This document shows positions 1 through 15,774 of a stretch of DNA of 64,000 bases, piece after piece. The DNA comes from Tigriopus japonicus (taxonomy: Eukaryota > Arthropoda > Copepoda > Harpacticoida > Harpacticidae): the NCBI GenBank assembly GCA_010645155.1, contig JAAGOF010000288.1, positions 67,066 through 131,065 on the forward strand, in the 5' to 3' direction. The notes under the pieces were generated by a model. That model was not told where the DNA came from. It did no database searches and worked only from the letters and a program-made list of their open reading frames with translations. The translations under genes were made by a program, and so were the position numbers. How positions within the stretch are numbered: the first letter of the stretch is position 1; every line of letters starts with the position of its first letter.

Positions 1-2079
1 ACTTTCCTCTCGGACTTTGTTTCTCGAAATTGAGAAATGAGGAGAAAGTAGAGTGTTGATTTTTAGGAGATTCCGCTTAACAAAAAGCAAAATTTGGATG
101 TGTGTGAGACGGGGAGTGACCCTTAAATTCCTTAAGCTATTGGTTAACAAATAGAATGTACACGGGGGCTTTAAACTAAACTAATAACCCGAAATTTTTA
201 AAAACTGGCAAAAAGCCTTTAAAACTTCCTTTTGATTAGGGTGCAGATTTTTAGTTGTAGAAATTGGCAAAAAAAAGTTAGAATTTTAGTTTGTTTTTTT
301 TCCGAGAAAATGCGTTTTTTTGACAAAACAATTGTAGATGGTAAAAAAGTTTTTAAAAGACCAACTTGTTAGGAAATGGTTAAAGATATCTGGTAATGTA
401 TTTAAAGGTTTAGATGATCTTGTACCCTTTCATCACTTTGGAACATATTTTGAACATCTGGTGCCCATTGTCAAGGATTTTTTATCAAGATTTTTTTGAA
501 GTTTTTGAAGCGTCTTCTCAAAGGCAAAATTCAAAAAAAAAATATTTGCTCATTCATTCTGTGTAAAATTATGCTGTGAGCATTAGGAGAACCCAACTTT
601 TGATCACCTCATTCAATTGAGTTGAGAATTGAACTATGCAGTTTAACCAATACATGCAAATTACTAAAATACGTGTACTTTCAACATTTCATGACTTCAA
701 ACAGTAAGACATTTGTAATCTTTGTTTCTAGCTTTGTCAGGCAAAGGAATTCATTGTTTCTTAGAAGTTTGATATAACCAAAGTGAGAGCCAAAAATCAT
801 TTTGATGCTTATAACATTCAGAATTTTTTCGTTTGTACACTCATCAATAACAACTAAAGATTGGTCAAAGTACGGTTTTGAATGTGTCAACCCATGGTAT
901 ATGATGCGCGTGCTTGATAAAGATATTGATTAAGGCAAAGAGTATTATTTGTGCACCTCTGAAGGGAGATTGTCATCTGGCTGAAAATGCTTGGAGCAGT
1001 TTTTCTTTTTTTTCTTTTTTGAAAGTCAGCAAATAGTGAAGATGTAAAAAAGAATCATTGAAAGAACTTGGTTGAAGCCTTTTAGGAGACATAACCAGCG
1101 AAAAAGTTGCCCAAAGTTTGTAATACTACTCAAACCACGACTTAAATGTTGGTCCTTGCCTCTCATCATCATCATGATCATAGTTACCATCAAAATGTAA
1201 GAGGTAGTGGTGGTGGTGGTTTGTGGTGGTTATTGCCTTCCAATTTCAACTTGGAAATTGATACACCCAAAACCCTGTCTGGTCAACTTCCATGTTCCTG
1301 GAAAGTCTGGTGGGCTTTTGACTGCCAACCATACTCTACCAAAAAAAAGAAAGGAATCCCAATAATAATCGTGGCTTCGTCGGCCACAACCGAGGCATTT
1401 CCAATAACATTATTGGAACTGGACCCTTGAAGGCAACTATCTTATTCCAATGGAGTAATCTCTATGGAGTGGTTCTAGCTTGCTTCTCGGATGAAGTGCT
1501 TTTGGGTGGTGACCACGTCGAACAGAGGACGAGCGCCTTTTTTCTCTCTCTCTCTCTTCGGTAATCGTTTATTCGAATGGGAACAATGGGACACTTGACA
1601 CTCTTTCACTTCTTCTCTCAATTGATCCAGATGGAACGAACGGACGAAAAAGAACGATCCACGGACCAACCCAGCCAGAATGGGACGGTCGAAAGCTGAA
1701 TTGGGGGAATGGGAAAACGAGGGCCACTCATTCTCTCTCATATTCATGATCATCCTCGATTGCGTGGCTGAAGACTCCCATGAGAGCCGGATGTGACATC
1801 GCCCACCGACAGAGAGGGTACCAGTTTAACCAATAGCTCACATGCACACTCCTACTACTAGAATGGAAGTACCTTTGGCCACGAAATCGGGAGACTCTTC
1901 ACGGATGGCATCGGGTGGTTGGTTGGGTGTTGGACGGATCGAGTAAGTATTGGAAATGACTCCAACTATTGGAATGCCAACCAACGAGCTTTTCGGCAGG
2001 CAGGCATGCATGCATACAAAGTGAGCATTAGAACAACAAGGGATGAAATGAAGGGATTGTCTTGGGTGGGTGAATCGTC
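1..2079. other. Downstream flank of the channel gene; no gene seen
   Basis: The first 1.4 kb is AT-rich with short, low-complexity open frames only. A His-rich frame near 1146-1430 has no recognisable domain. From about 1480 to 2079 the base composition is more balanced and probably includes the 3' UTR of the channel gene read on the minus strand. I see no RNA gene or mobile element here. Confidence 0.5.
1568..1573 (-). promoter_or_regulatory. Possible poly(A) signal of the channel gene
   Basis: AATAAA on the minus strand, about 507 nt past the channel stop codon at 2080. It is the first canonical hexamer I found downstream on that strand. The distance would imply a 3' UTR of about 0.5 kb. 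The motif is short and could be there by chance. Confidence 0.3.
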
Positions 2080-5000
2080 TTAGGCCACGAGTAACCAGAA
2101 CCAATAAGTCAGATTGAAGATGAGAATCAGGGTGGGAATGAGAACGAGCCCCATTCGTTCGATGCGGTCGGCTTTGGCCCTTTGACCTCTGCGAATCAAG
2201 GCCGACACGATGGAAAACTCGATGAGCACGAGGAAAATGAACAAGACGCACATGATCATCCAAATGTCCAAGAAACTCACATAGCTCACCTGAAACAGGA
2301 AAGGGACATCCGAAACTTTGGTGCATGGTGCTTTTTGGTCGTTATCTTTTTTTGGTCTTGTCGGATATTTCCGACTTATCGCGTCAAATGTTCGATGATC
2401 ACTAATTATTAGGGTGAGGATGAAGATGTTTTTAATCAAAACTTTTAGTTGGGGACAGACCTAAAGGGCTATTAACCCAAACCGAAAGCTGCTAACGACT
2501 AGGTTACACCTTAAGGTGTTTTTACCTATGTCTTAGAAGAAGCAATGATTAAATATTGTACTATCGGCAATAATTGCGTTTTCGAGGTTTTGGAATAGGA
2601 AAAAGGTCCATGTTGTTGTTTTTTTGTAACCTTAAATTTGTATGAGATTAAGCCTCATTCTGTGAAATGCAAATATTCTTGACTGAATCGCCAGATGATC
2701 CCGAAAAAAGATGGAACAAGGAGCACGATTCTCAAACAAACTAATGTCTGAAGCTAAACGGTATAGTAAAAGAAAATAGAAGGAAGGTAATTGCGTTTTT
2801 TTCTTCAGTGGTTGCGGTAAGGAAGCAAGTAAGGAAGGTGTCCTCGAATTCTATTCTCGTTAGTGGCCTTTGTGTGCAAATTGCCGAGCGAAGCTTGGCC
2901 GAAAAAAATCCCCTTCAATTAGTCCGGTTAGAGGCACTTCTTGTGTCGCATTTTTAGCCTCATTCCCACTCGTTTGGCGTCGTTGTCGTCGTCTCATTCC
3001 CTGACAAATTCATTGGGCCTTAAACAAGGACACTAAAAAACGTCCAATGAAACCACTATCGCACCCAACAGTCCGTTTGAAACGTACTAAAAAGGCCAAG
3101 ATTCCAACGAGCCCGCCTCCCAAGACCTGATTAATTAAAGCAAGATCTTTGTCTGATCTCATTGTTCCATAGTGAGCTCACCTTGGGCGTGCTTTGACGC
3201 ACTCCGCTGAACATGGCCATTAAAGTCAGCATCGTCATCATGACCATGGACACACGACCTACAAGAACGAACAAACCCACAAAGGCATCTATCTCAGTGT
3301 ATGTACGGATCGAGGAATCATCGTTTCTCTTTGGAGATGAATGGAAAGCCAAGAACGAACTAACCTGGAATGGCCTCGGGATTGATAAAGAGCGAGAGCC
3401 ACGCGATGACGACAAACAGGAAACTGGGAATGTAGGTCTGAATCAGGTGGTAGTTAATCTTTCGGGACAGGTAGATGCGCAGGATCACCCCCGGGTAACT
3501 TTTGGCGTAGTAGTCCGTGGCGTATGAGCTCTCGAACACGATCTCGCTTTGGAATTGGTCCAAGCTGATGTTGGGATTGACATTCGACGAGACCGGATCC
3601 CATTGAAACTGAATCTGGTCCGACGTGTAGCCGAAACTCTCGAATTTGATTTCGCAGACCTGCTTGTCCACGGGATAATGGTGAAAATCCATGTTACAAG
3701 CCACATCGTAATTGACCCTCGAGGAGTACCTGTAAAAAGACACTAGCCTAAGACTTGTTATAGGAACGTAGGTGGGTGTATGGATCCTTATAGGGCCAGG
3801 GTAAGGATCTCAGAAGACATGGATGCTTCGGCTTTTGGTAGTAACTGCTTTTCAAATTATGGGCCAATCAGAGAAAAATCTAGTCAAACTAGTTGTCCAA
3901 GTGATTAGTCAAAGCTCCCATGCTTGATTTCAACTTGATCGACTGAAATATATAGCAATGAGAGTAGTTAGAACCAAAGAGCAATGCTCGCTCTTTCTAA
4001 CGAACAAGTGCACCTAAAGGACGATTGTGGGGTAAATTTGACTCTTTTTAGTACGCTTGAGGAGATTCTGCCTTACGTTTTCCTTGGAGACGGGTATCGA
4101 AATATTTTTTAGCAATCTGTTTTGGTTACATCAATACATGACTTATGATGAATGATAGGTAACAATTTTTGAAAAGTCGTTCAATGCATGCTGAAAATAC
4201 ACTTACTTGCCCTTGAAAATTGAAATTGAAAGAAAATATTCATTCAGCAGCCAATGAATTATTTTAATGGTCAACTTTTAACCACAAAAAACAATAACAA
4301 AAACCAAATGCAATCCACTTATACCAAAATTTAAATATCCCAAGCATCAATTTAGATTTTCGATTTCAAAGAGAAAAATAAAGATGTTTTTAGGTAAGGT
4401 AAAGATAGTTGAAAATAGTATACTAGATCACTTAGATGCATGTACTTTCAACTAGCATTTCTCTCAACTTATATATTTTTCAATACACATAGTGCTGAGT
4501 TTAACCGAGATAACAAACAAACAAATTAACCAGTGTGTGCTTTCAGATTTACGATTTGTCGGAGGCTATTAATTTCCTAAGATGAAACTGCAAACTTTCA
4601 AGTTTCGTTAATCATCCATCGTGTTTGCACAACTTAAATGTTCCATTCGACTCCACATATCTTCACACCTTTCTTCAGGTTCTCTTAACTACATCGCCTT
4701 TCTTACGTATGGTTGTAAAAGGACATCAGGACGAATTACAGAAATACAGCTTAAGGCCTGTCACTGTATTTTAATGAGGGGTTATTTCAGTGCTGTCAAT
4801 GTTCCGTTGAATTTAATTGTAGAAACTGGGCCTTATGTTGTATTATGTAGTATATCCTTCCTTGAGTCATCCTCTGGTTATAATAGTACCAACCTCATTC
4901 GTCCTCCAGGATGTATTCTGAGCGTGGCCGGTCGGATCTCCAACGTAGGTGCTCTCATGCTCTTGACTTGATCCACGAAAATGTCCGGAATCCAAAACTT

Positions 5001-5376
5001 CTGGATCATCTTCTGGTCATTGAGCGAAATGAAGTCTGCCGTCAAATCTGGGGGTAAAACCACATCCACCCGAGGGTCGATCCAAACCAATCGCAAGGAC
5101 GTCTCCAACACAACGTACTGAGACTTCTCATTGACCTCCATGATGTTCCTCAAATTGATGGAGACATTGATCTGTTCCAATTTTGAGATATTGGAGGATT
5201 ACATTTTCTATGCTACTCGTAGTTGTCAACTCTACCTGCAAAGGAGACCCTTCGATGGTTGACATAGGGATCAATTGTGGATCGTAACCCTTTTGGAACA
5301 GGATCTCGTCCTTGAAGCCATGAGTGGTGTGCCATATCACAGAGAGCAAGCCCATCAAACAAGACACAGAATGCAT
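2080..5376 (-). CDS. Cys-loop ligand-gated ion channel subunit, probably anion-selective
   Basis: Five exons on the minus strand: 5376-5236, 5171-4894, 3729-3365, 3258-3182 and 2289-2080 with a TAA stop. Introns are 64, 1164, 106 and 892 bp, all GT-AG, and the phases join (0, 2, 1, 0), giving about 356 aa. The start is the Met directly before a hydrophobic signal peptide (residues 1-20); an in-frame Met at 5442 would add 22 polar residues. The extracellular domain holds the cys-loop, C151 and C165 with 13 residues between, and N-glycosylation sequons at N49 and N193. It lacks the second loop-C cysteine pair of glycine receptor/GluCl types. M1 is about 233-255, M2 263-281, M3 294-319, M4 333-356. 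M2 is preceded by Pro-Gly-Arg, with Pro at -2' and Arg at 0', which in this superfamily indicates anion selectivity; the 9' Leu is present. The M3-M4 loop is only about 13 residues. It should form plasma-membrane pentamers. Ligand and subfamily are not determined; an invertebrate pHCl-2-like or orphan group is possible. Confidence 0.86.
2290..3181 (-). other. Intron 4 of the channel gene
   Basis: An 892-bp non-coding stretch between exons 4 and 5. The donor is AAG|GTGAGCT and the acceptor is a pyrimidine-rich tract ending CAG. Exon 5 starts with GTGAGCT, the same seven bases that start the intron. No other feature seen inside. Confidence 0.7.
3730..4893 (-). other. Intron 2 of the channel gene
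   Basis: An AT-rich intron of 1164 bp between the exon ending in the conserved PGGRM segment and the exon opening with YSSRVNY. Donor GAG|GTTGGT, acceptor TTTACAG. The codon split across the join gives Arg, restoring the conserved strand before the cys-loop. No gene or element recognised inside. Confidence 0.7.
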
Positions 5377-5914
5377 TTTGTTCTTCCAAAATCTGTTGTG
5401 GACAGAGACATGGATTGGACTAGGAGGAACATGTGCACACATATCAGGGACAGCAACAAAGACAAAAAAAACGCGGATCGCGGACTTCTCGCATTCTTTC
5501 GCAGCTTGTTCCCCATCTGATGTTCTCGTGTCTGTGCGTGGGTTCCTTAGCTTGGGTGAGATGATTCAAGGCACATTCGCATCACATGACGACTAGGCCA
5601 TAATTTGGCTGGCCTTTGCTTCAGCCTTTTTTGTTGTTGTTGTTCAGCCTGCTCGCGAATCCATGCGCTCTTGCTTAGGACTCTATCGTTACGTAGATGA
5701 TTGATTTACAGATCAAGCTAAACAAGAGTAGCGGTCTCTTTGTCTCGAGAATTGTCTCATATTTTTTCCATGTTTCTCCAAATTTTGAACTTTACAAGAG
5801 ATTAGAGGTTGAGAAGGTTGAGTTGATAGAGTTCCGTTTGGATTCGTTTCAAGAATGGAAGTTCCTTTTTTGGTGTCGTTGCTGTTTTTCACACCATAGA
5901 TTTTTTAATCCGCT

Positions 5915-6990
5915 GCAAGGAATGCGACTCCCCGTAAAACAAGTAAAAACTTATTCATTATTGAAACAATCAACATCTATATGATACTTGGTCTTCCAAC
6001 GAATTAATATTGGCAAATCTGGACAATCATTTCGAGGGCTGTACGAGGCTGTTTCATGTAAATGCATTTTATTTCACTTTTCCGTTTTTCTGCATTATTT
6101 TGGTTAATATACATTTTTTGACGTTTTCATCGAAATTGGTGCATTTTCTGGCATTTTTTCTCTTTTATGTTCATTTTTGGCCTTGTTGTTTTTGGCCCTT
6201 TTCCCAAATTCTTAAAGAACATTAACATTTTCTTTCCTTTGACATTTTTCACCAAATTTAGCAACTTTCTTTTTCCCTTTGGGATGCTTGGCTGAATTTT
6301 TTTTCAGTTAAGGTTTTAATGATCAATCACATCTATTCACTCCTCAAGTGCAATTCCTTGATTGGATGAAAGATACATTGCAAGTAAGCAAGAGAAGGAA
6401 TTTTGAGCACCATGTTGGAAAACTTCTAGCTTCAAAGGTTTAGGATTTCTCTTTGACATTTGATTTTTAGGTTTTGCCAATACTTATTCAGGGAAAGATT
6501 GAAAGTGAGTATTAATCTGTTACAAGTGCAGATCATTCAGATCCAAAACGCAAAGTTTTACTACACTAACATCAATTTAATGTATAACTATTTTTCAATT
6601 TGATAATTTTTTAGTTGAAAACCAAAAACTTTGGGTGTTTTTATTGCTCTTTGTGGCCCTTAATTTTGATTTGTTCAACAAATGATACTTGATTTTGTCT
6701 AAATGTTTCTCAACTGTGCGCTCTCTTTGAATTTTCTTTTGCATTTTTGCTGCAATTTTTAGGCATTTTTTGGCGCTTTTATTTGCATTATTTGTGCAGC
6801 CCTTATCATTTTCAATCTCAATGGGAAAAAAATTGGACAAGAGTATTTCTTACTCCCATTGAAATGTATGCGATTCCCTGAAAACAAATTAGTAATGAAT
6901 ACAATTTGCAGATATGCGAAATTTGATCTACCAAAGAGTCACTGTTGTCAGATCTGGACAACTCTTACAAGGCATTGTATTTAAAAGTTT
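5915..6990. repeat. Diverged direct repeat pair, about 130 bp each
   Basis: Copy 1 (about 5915-6050) and copy 2 (about 6858-6980) share the order GCGA(C/T)TCCC(C/T)G, then a tract containing CTTGGTC or TTTGATC, then ATCTGGACAA followed by a TACGAGGC or TACAAGGC word. They are in the same orientation, about 940 bp apart. T-rich GCATTTTT stretches follow or lie between them. The origin is unknown; it could be a decayed element or a local duplication. Confidence 0.45.
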
Positions 6991-7286
6991 CTTTTTCTTT
7001 CTTTTTAAAATGGTCTTAGAATGGTAGGTACTGATGCCAATTTTTTTCTTTCAAGTGCTTTTTGAACAAGGCAATATGGAGGTGCTTGTTTTTTCGACGA
7101 ATTAGGAGATTAAACCAACTTAGCTTTTTTTCTGAACTTTCATGTGCTGAACTAAGGATGGCTAGAACTTACGTCGAATCAGTTGGACATCGAATTTTCT
7201 TCAACAAGAGAACACTGAAATCAGTTGTAAAATGTGTCCAAAAATTGACGTCACAAAAATAGGTCTTCCTAAGTACCTCCTTGTAG

Positions 7287-7765
7287 GTACGGGCAAAAAG
7301 TGCAAATCAAAAGAAGCTTTTGGTTACCAAAAGTTGCACAAAAATCAACCCAAAATCGTAAAATAAAATGCAGAAAAAGGTCAAAAGCGCAAATAAAAAC
7401 CAAAAAAGTGCAAATAAAATTTAAAAAATCCGCAAAAAACTGAAATTTCTGAAACAAAAAGCTTCAGATACTTTCTCGTCATCTGCATGTTATTTTTCGT
7501 TCTTAAAGAGGAAAAATTAGATATTGAAGTAGTAGTAGTTATAAATACTATGCTAGCCTACGCTGGGAACCGTGAAATCAGATTTAGTTTTCAAATTTGG
7601 AAAAACCCTTCCATAAGTAAACACTTTCAAAGAAGAAATAGCAAACTCTTAACAATTTGTTTATTTTAGGCCGAATTCGTAAAAAAATCGTGCAAATAAA
7701 GGCAAAAAGTGCAAAAAGGCAAATAAATGGGGATTATGTGTCCAAAAATATTTTTGCCCGTCCCA
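7287..7765. mobile_element. Candidate TIR element ending in ACGGGCAAAAA
   Basis: The left end reads GTACGGGCAAAAA at about 7287 and the right end is the inverse, TTTTTGCCCGTCCC, at about 7752-7765. The inside is AT-rich with repeated GTGCAAATAAA-type words and no transposase. A single similar end, GGGACGGGCAAATAG, occurs at 25900. Possibly a non-autonomous DNA element of about 480 bp, or chance pairing of two related low-complexity blocks. Confidence 0.3.
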
Positions 7766-7796
7766 ACTAATATGATATGATTCCTTATATGAAAGG

Positions 7797-7955
7797 AGAG
7801 ATGGTTATGGCGCAGTTGGGTAACGCGCGACCGTGCAATGCTCGGATTCATGGGTTCGATCCCTGGTCATTCCCCCACTAACCCTCCGTCTAGTAGATGA
7901 TCGCCTCGAATCGGCATTAGTTTTAAAACCCAGACAAATAAAGGTTTTCTTAATT
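7797..7955 (+). mobile_element. tRNA-derived SINE
   Basis: A good RNA polymerase III A box (TGGCGCAGTTGG, 7808-7819) and B box (GGTTCGATCCC, 7853-7863) lie 33 bp apart. The acceptor arms do not pair and the anticodon arm is poor, so this is not a working tRNA gene. About 80 bp of unrelated body follow and end near an A-rich stretch with an AATAAAGG word. Head, body and A-rich tail fit a SINE. Family unknown. Confidence 0.55.
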
Positions 7956-8547
7956 CCGATTTTAAACAACATCTGCCTGATAATGCACTAAAGTTCCTCT
8001 TGATTAGTCCACTAAATTTCAGTATTTTTGAAAGACCTGTTTGGGTATTCCATGTTGGGTGTTGACAATGAAACAGAATTACCCAACGTTTTCAGGTGTT
8101 TTCAAACAACGAACTCCCATCACTTTGGAGAACCAAGGTTGACATATTTGTCATAGAATAAATCACAGAAAATACATTTAGGTACAAGGTTATAATTACA
8201 GTCTGAAACCCAAAATATTTTTTAACACTCCACCATCACATAAATGGGATTTGCGTTCAAAAATGCTCGGTCGAATAAACACTCACGAAAGAAGCCCAGA
8301 TAGGTAACTGTCATTTTTTTGTTTTCATTTATGCTTTCGTACATAAGAGGTGACACATTTGGAGTGAGGTTTTGAGTCTCGTCAAGGTTCTGAGCAACCG
8401 TGGGTCATTCCAATAGCGAGGTAGGGCAAGAAACGCACACACGTACAGTGTACTCCCCATATCCTCCAGCACAAAGAAGGTTGGCAGCCAAGGCTCAATT
8501 TTTTTCTTTCTTTCTTTCTGTCGTCGTACGTGTTCTCATAATACTCG

Positions 8548-8553
8548 TTTATT
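8548..8553 (-). promoter_or_regulatory. Poly(A) signal of spt16
   Basis: AATAAA on the minus strand, 34 bp past the TGA stop at 8588-8590. Position and match are typical of a cleavage/polyadenylation signal and imply a very short 3' UTR. Confidence 0.7.
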
Positions 8554-8587
8554 CTAACTTAATTGGTCGGAGAAGAATACTGAGGGC

Positions 8588-12799
<4,212 letters not shown>

Positions 12800-13437
12800 G
12801 ATGAAATCGAATTAGAAATGGGAGGGTGTGACGGACGAGAAGGCGGGCTCACTCCGCGCCACCCACTAGAATCCGGGAACACGGGGGCGGACCGCGATCA
12901 ATTTGGGGCGATCAACGCTGGGATGGATGGAGGGATGGACCGCGGCGGTTGTTCCGTTCCTCGCGAGAACTTTAATTGGAGGCTGGATTTTTGTGTAACG
13001 CGAAAAGAAACACGGCCGTCCAGTGGCCAGCGTTGCCACTGGATTTCGCGCCAAAAGATGCCATCCAGGGTGGGAAAGCCCGCCATGGACGTCGTTACTT
13101 CCTCATTCATGTTCTACGCTCGCTACGAGTCATCGTCGAGTATGTATATAAACCGTGGACTTTATTTAAACGAGTTTCTTTTATATGCTCATGCTCGCCA
13201 ACAGAACGACGAAAAGGGCTCGGATAAAATTGACGGTTTGAAACTATTAAAAGGCAATACTTTTTCTGTTAAATTGCACTATATTCGCGGACAATTGCTA
13301 AAAAGTCGCTAGTTTCTGGCCGTTTAGTCAATCACTTTGCAGGTCTGAAAAAAATGTCACCTTTTAAAATTAATATTTGTGTCAATTTAGGGTAAAAGGA
13401 TGTTACTTTAAGTTTGTCTTTTCTTTGTCTTTGGCTT

Positions 13438-13732
13438 CTGATACATCTCAGGTCAATTGTTAATTGACCTGTGCGTTCACTAGTCAAACAAGTATAAATA
13501 TCCGTGATAAATCTCTAGTCAATGCAATAAAATAAAGGTGCCAGGGAGCTTCACACCTTCAATCTGCCATTGAAACATCGTGAACGCGCGCGGAAATAAT
13601 CAAAGAGATTGAAGGTGTGAAGCCCCCTGGCACTTTTTTTTATTGCATTGACTAGAGATTTATCACGGATATTTATACTTGTTTAACTAGTGAACGCGCA
13701 GGTCAGTTAACAATTGACCTGAGATGTATCAG
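13438..13732. mobile_element. Long-hairpin foldback element (MITE-like), 295 bp
   Basis: The left arm (13438-13565) and right arm (13606-13732) are inverted copies of about 127 bp with only a few mismatches, around a 40-bp loop. Each arm starts with CTGATACATCTCAGGTCA and contains an inner palindrome around AATTGTTAATT. CTT flanks both outer ends (13435-13437 and 13733-13735) and may be a 3-bp target duplication. There is no coding capacity. The arm similarity implies recent origin or gene conversion; a transcript would fold into one long hairpin. Confidence 0.8.
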
Positions 13733-14481
13733 CTTCCATTATATCTTTGAAAAATAGCCGGGAAAGTAAGGGCAAAATATACAACGCATAAATAAAAAAT
13801 CCGCCGAATTTGAGTGACGAAACAAAAAAAAAACCAAGCCCAGAATTGCCGTTTCCCGCAAGATAATCGAATGGCCAAAAGTTGCAACTTTGTCCGAGCT
13901 CCGTTCTACCAGTTGCGGCTATTCTGCCCAGGTGGCATAGTTTCGCTTTTTTCTATTTCATTCCGACTTCTTTCCGTCTGAAACCATCATTCGCAGAAGT
14001 TTCTTTCAGCGAAAGGTTGGCAATACGATGTTTCATCTGGCATCGTTGCTATTAACTCAAGTGGCGCACACACTCACATTTCCAAATGTTGACGAGAGTG
14101 ACTGAATAAACAATCCTCACTAAACTTTTGGTCTGGCTGGTATGGACAAAATGGAACCGCGGCTAAAGCTTAACATTGCTGAGACATCCTCTTTGATAAA
14201 AAAAAAGAAGGAAATATCCAGTATCTATGCGTTTTATTCGAGATTTGAGAGGTTTTCCTCTGTTGCTGAAACACCCTAACTGTTTTTGACTTCATCAGGG
14301 TCACGCTGGTACAGCTTGAAGGCTCCTATTTTCTCCCGCCAAAGTCGGCCCGAAGAGGCCACCGATAGAGCCAAACCGGCCCGAAACTTGGCAAAAAAGC
14401 TTAAGGGAGGACGCGAACTTGAGCTATTTTTTTACCCTAAAGGACCTCATCACAATGGTTCTCCTCTACTCGAATATTCCA

Positions 14482-14785
14482 CAATGGACCGTGTAGAGCT
14501 TGTTTACTTTTTTTCTTTCGCTCAATTAGTGCAATTGCCTAACGTTAGATGGCGCAGTACCTTGAGAGGTCGAAAGTCGAATTGGACTGTGAAATTCTAC
14601 CCTACCAAGTTTTGGCGTCTACAACTTTGAAAATATTTTTGTGTTTTTGCGTGAAAACCGAATGCTACTTGTACTTTGAAATATGGGCTGTAATTTCAAC
14701 TCTTCTCCTGTTAAGTGTATTGTTCCAAATTTGAATAAATTCATGTCAAGTTTTTGCGCTCCGACATTGCGCTGCGCATTCCTGG
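14482..14785 (+). repeat. Interspersed repeat, copy A
   Basis: About 300 bp, roughly 80-85% similar by eye to 19472-19766 in the opposite orientation. It runs from ATGGACCGTGTAGAGC to GCGCTGCGCATTCCTGG. Both copies encode, in one frame, MDRVELVYF, then FAQ, then PNVRWRSTLRG. No terminal repeats seen; class unknown. Confidence 0.7.
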
Positions 14786-15641
14786 ACATTTTATTTTCAT
14801 TGGGTGAGGGCGTTTTTGGTCTGCCAGATACAAACAAGTTTTGTTGCCCAGACAACTCATAACCAGTGTTGAATTAAGTTCCAAATCCAAAGTACCATCG
14901 GCATGATTGAAATAATGAAAAAGAAAACCCAACACAGCGTTTAAAGGCAATGAAGGCTTCAAAGTAATTCTTCGGGATTTGATTACTCCCCTTGTTCCGG
15001 CAAAATTTCTTGCGAGATAAAGTTCTCATTCCAACGAAAAACGAGCACTACTCAAATCTAAATCTAGCAGCACTGATTTTATTACGTAAGTTTATGTTAG
15101 ATACACTAAGATAGATATTGGCATTCGTAGGCTTACACACGGTGCCGATAGTTCACGCTGGTGTTTGGTCAAGAGTATTCAGTTGAACATTCAGCTAATT
15201 CTAACGAGGTTCAACAACAAACCAGAGTACTTCTTCTTTGTTGATTTTGTAGTGATTTGACCTGGTGCTGGGGTTGCCAATTTTCTTAAGTGAAATCATA
15301 TTCCCCACTGTCTACCAGCCTTCATAAACAGGTTTTTTTTTCTTTAAGAAGCGACAAAAGGCAAGGCATCCCTGACTTTCGTGACTTCTGAGTAGGGTTG
15401 CAAATCAACCTCAAATTCGTGTTTGCTCATATACCAGAGCAAAGCACCCATTCTCTAAGAGGTAACCCTACCCTGCCACCTCCCGTGAAAAAACTTGTGC
15501 ACGCCGAGATTTCACATCACTGAGATTTTGTTGTCAATCACCCGATCATGTGAATTAATTGGCCCTTGTTAAAACTCCACACTAATTGAAATTCACTTTT
15601 TTCATATCGGGTTAATACCTTAGACTAAGGATGGCTCAAGC

Positions 15642-15774
15642 CAGGATTACTTTCAAAATACACACTGGGTCCGATTAGTACAATGAAAATTCAACGGAAC
15701 AATACATTTGTTGCAAAAACCTCACATTTTAGTACAATGATAGGACCCAGTGTGTATTTTTGAAATTCGTCCTG
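15642..15774 (+). mobile_element. Small foldback element, copy 1 (133 bp)
   Basis: Begins CAGGATTACTTTCAAAATA and ends with the inverse, TATTTTTGAAATTCGTCCTG; the arms are about 31 bp and include ACACACTGGGTCC. A second copy lies inverted at 25150-25283 and shares the inner AACCTCACA / TTGTTGCAAAAACC tract. No coding capacity. The target duplication is not clear. Confidence 0.7.

Larger units (their letters stand above)
5443..8547. other. Intergenic, AT-rich, repeat-bearing spacer
   Basis: Lies between the 5' end of the channel gene and the 3' end of spt16. It holds a diverged direct repeat (about 5915-6070 and 6858-6990), T-rich tracts with recurrent GCATTTTT and GTGCAAATAAA words, a TIR-like pair (7287-7765) and a tRNA-derived SINE (about 7797-7955). 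I see no coding exon. The promoter and 5' UTR of the channel gene should lie around 5380-6000, but no clear core promoter is visible. Confidence 0.5.

Noticed and set aside
5377..5442. Upstream in-frame Met as start of the channel
   Set aside because: It would put 22 polar residues ahead of the signal peptide; the Met at 5376 gives a normal one. Not fully excluded.
7797..7870. A functional tRNA gene
   Set aside because: A and B boxes are good but the acceptor and anticodon stems do not pair, so a SINE is more likely.
13145..13152. TATATAAA as a core promoter
   Set aside because: It points away from spt16 and lies in AT-rich DNA with no plus-strand gene behind it.
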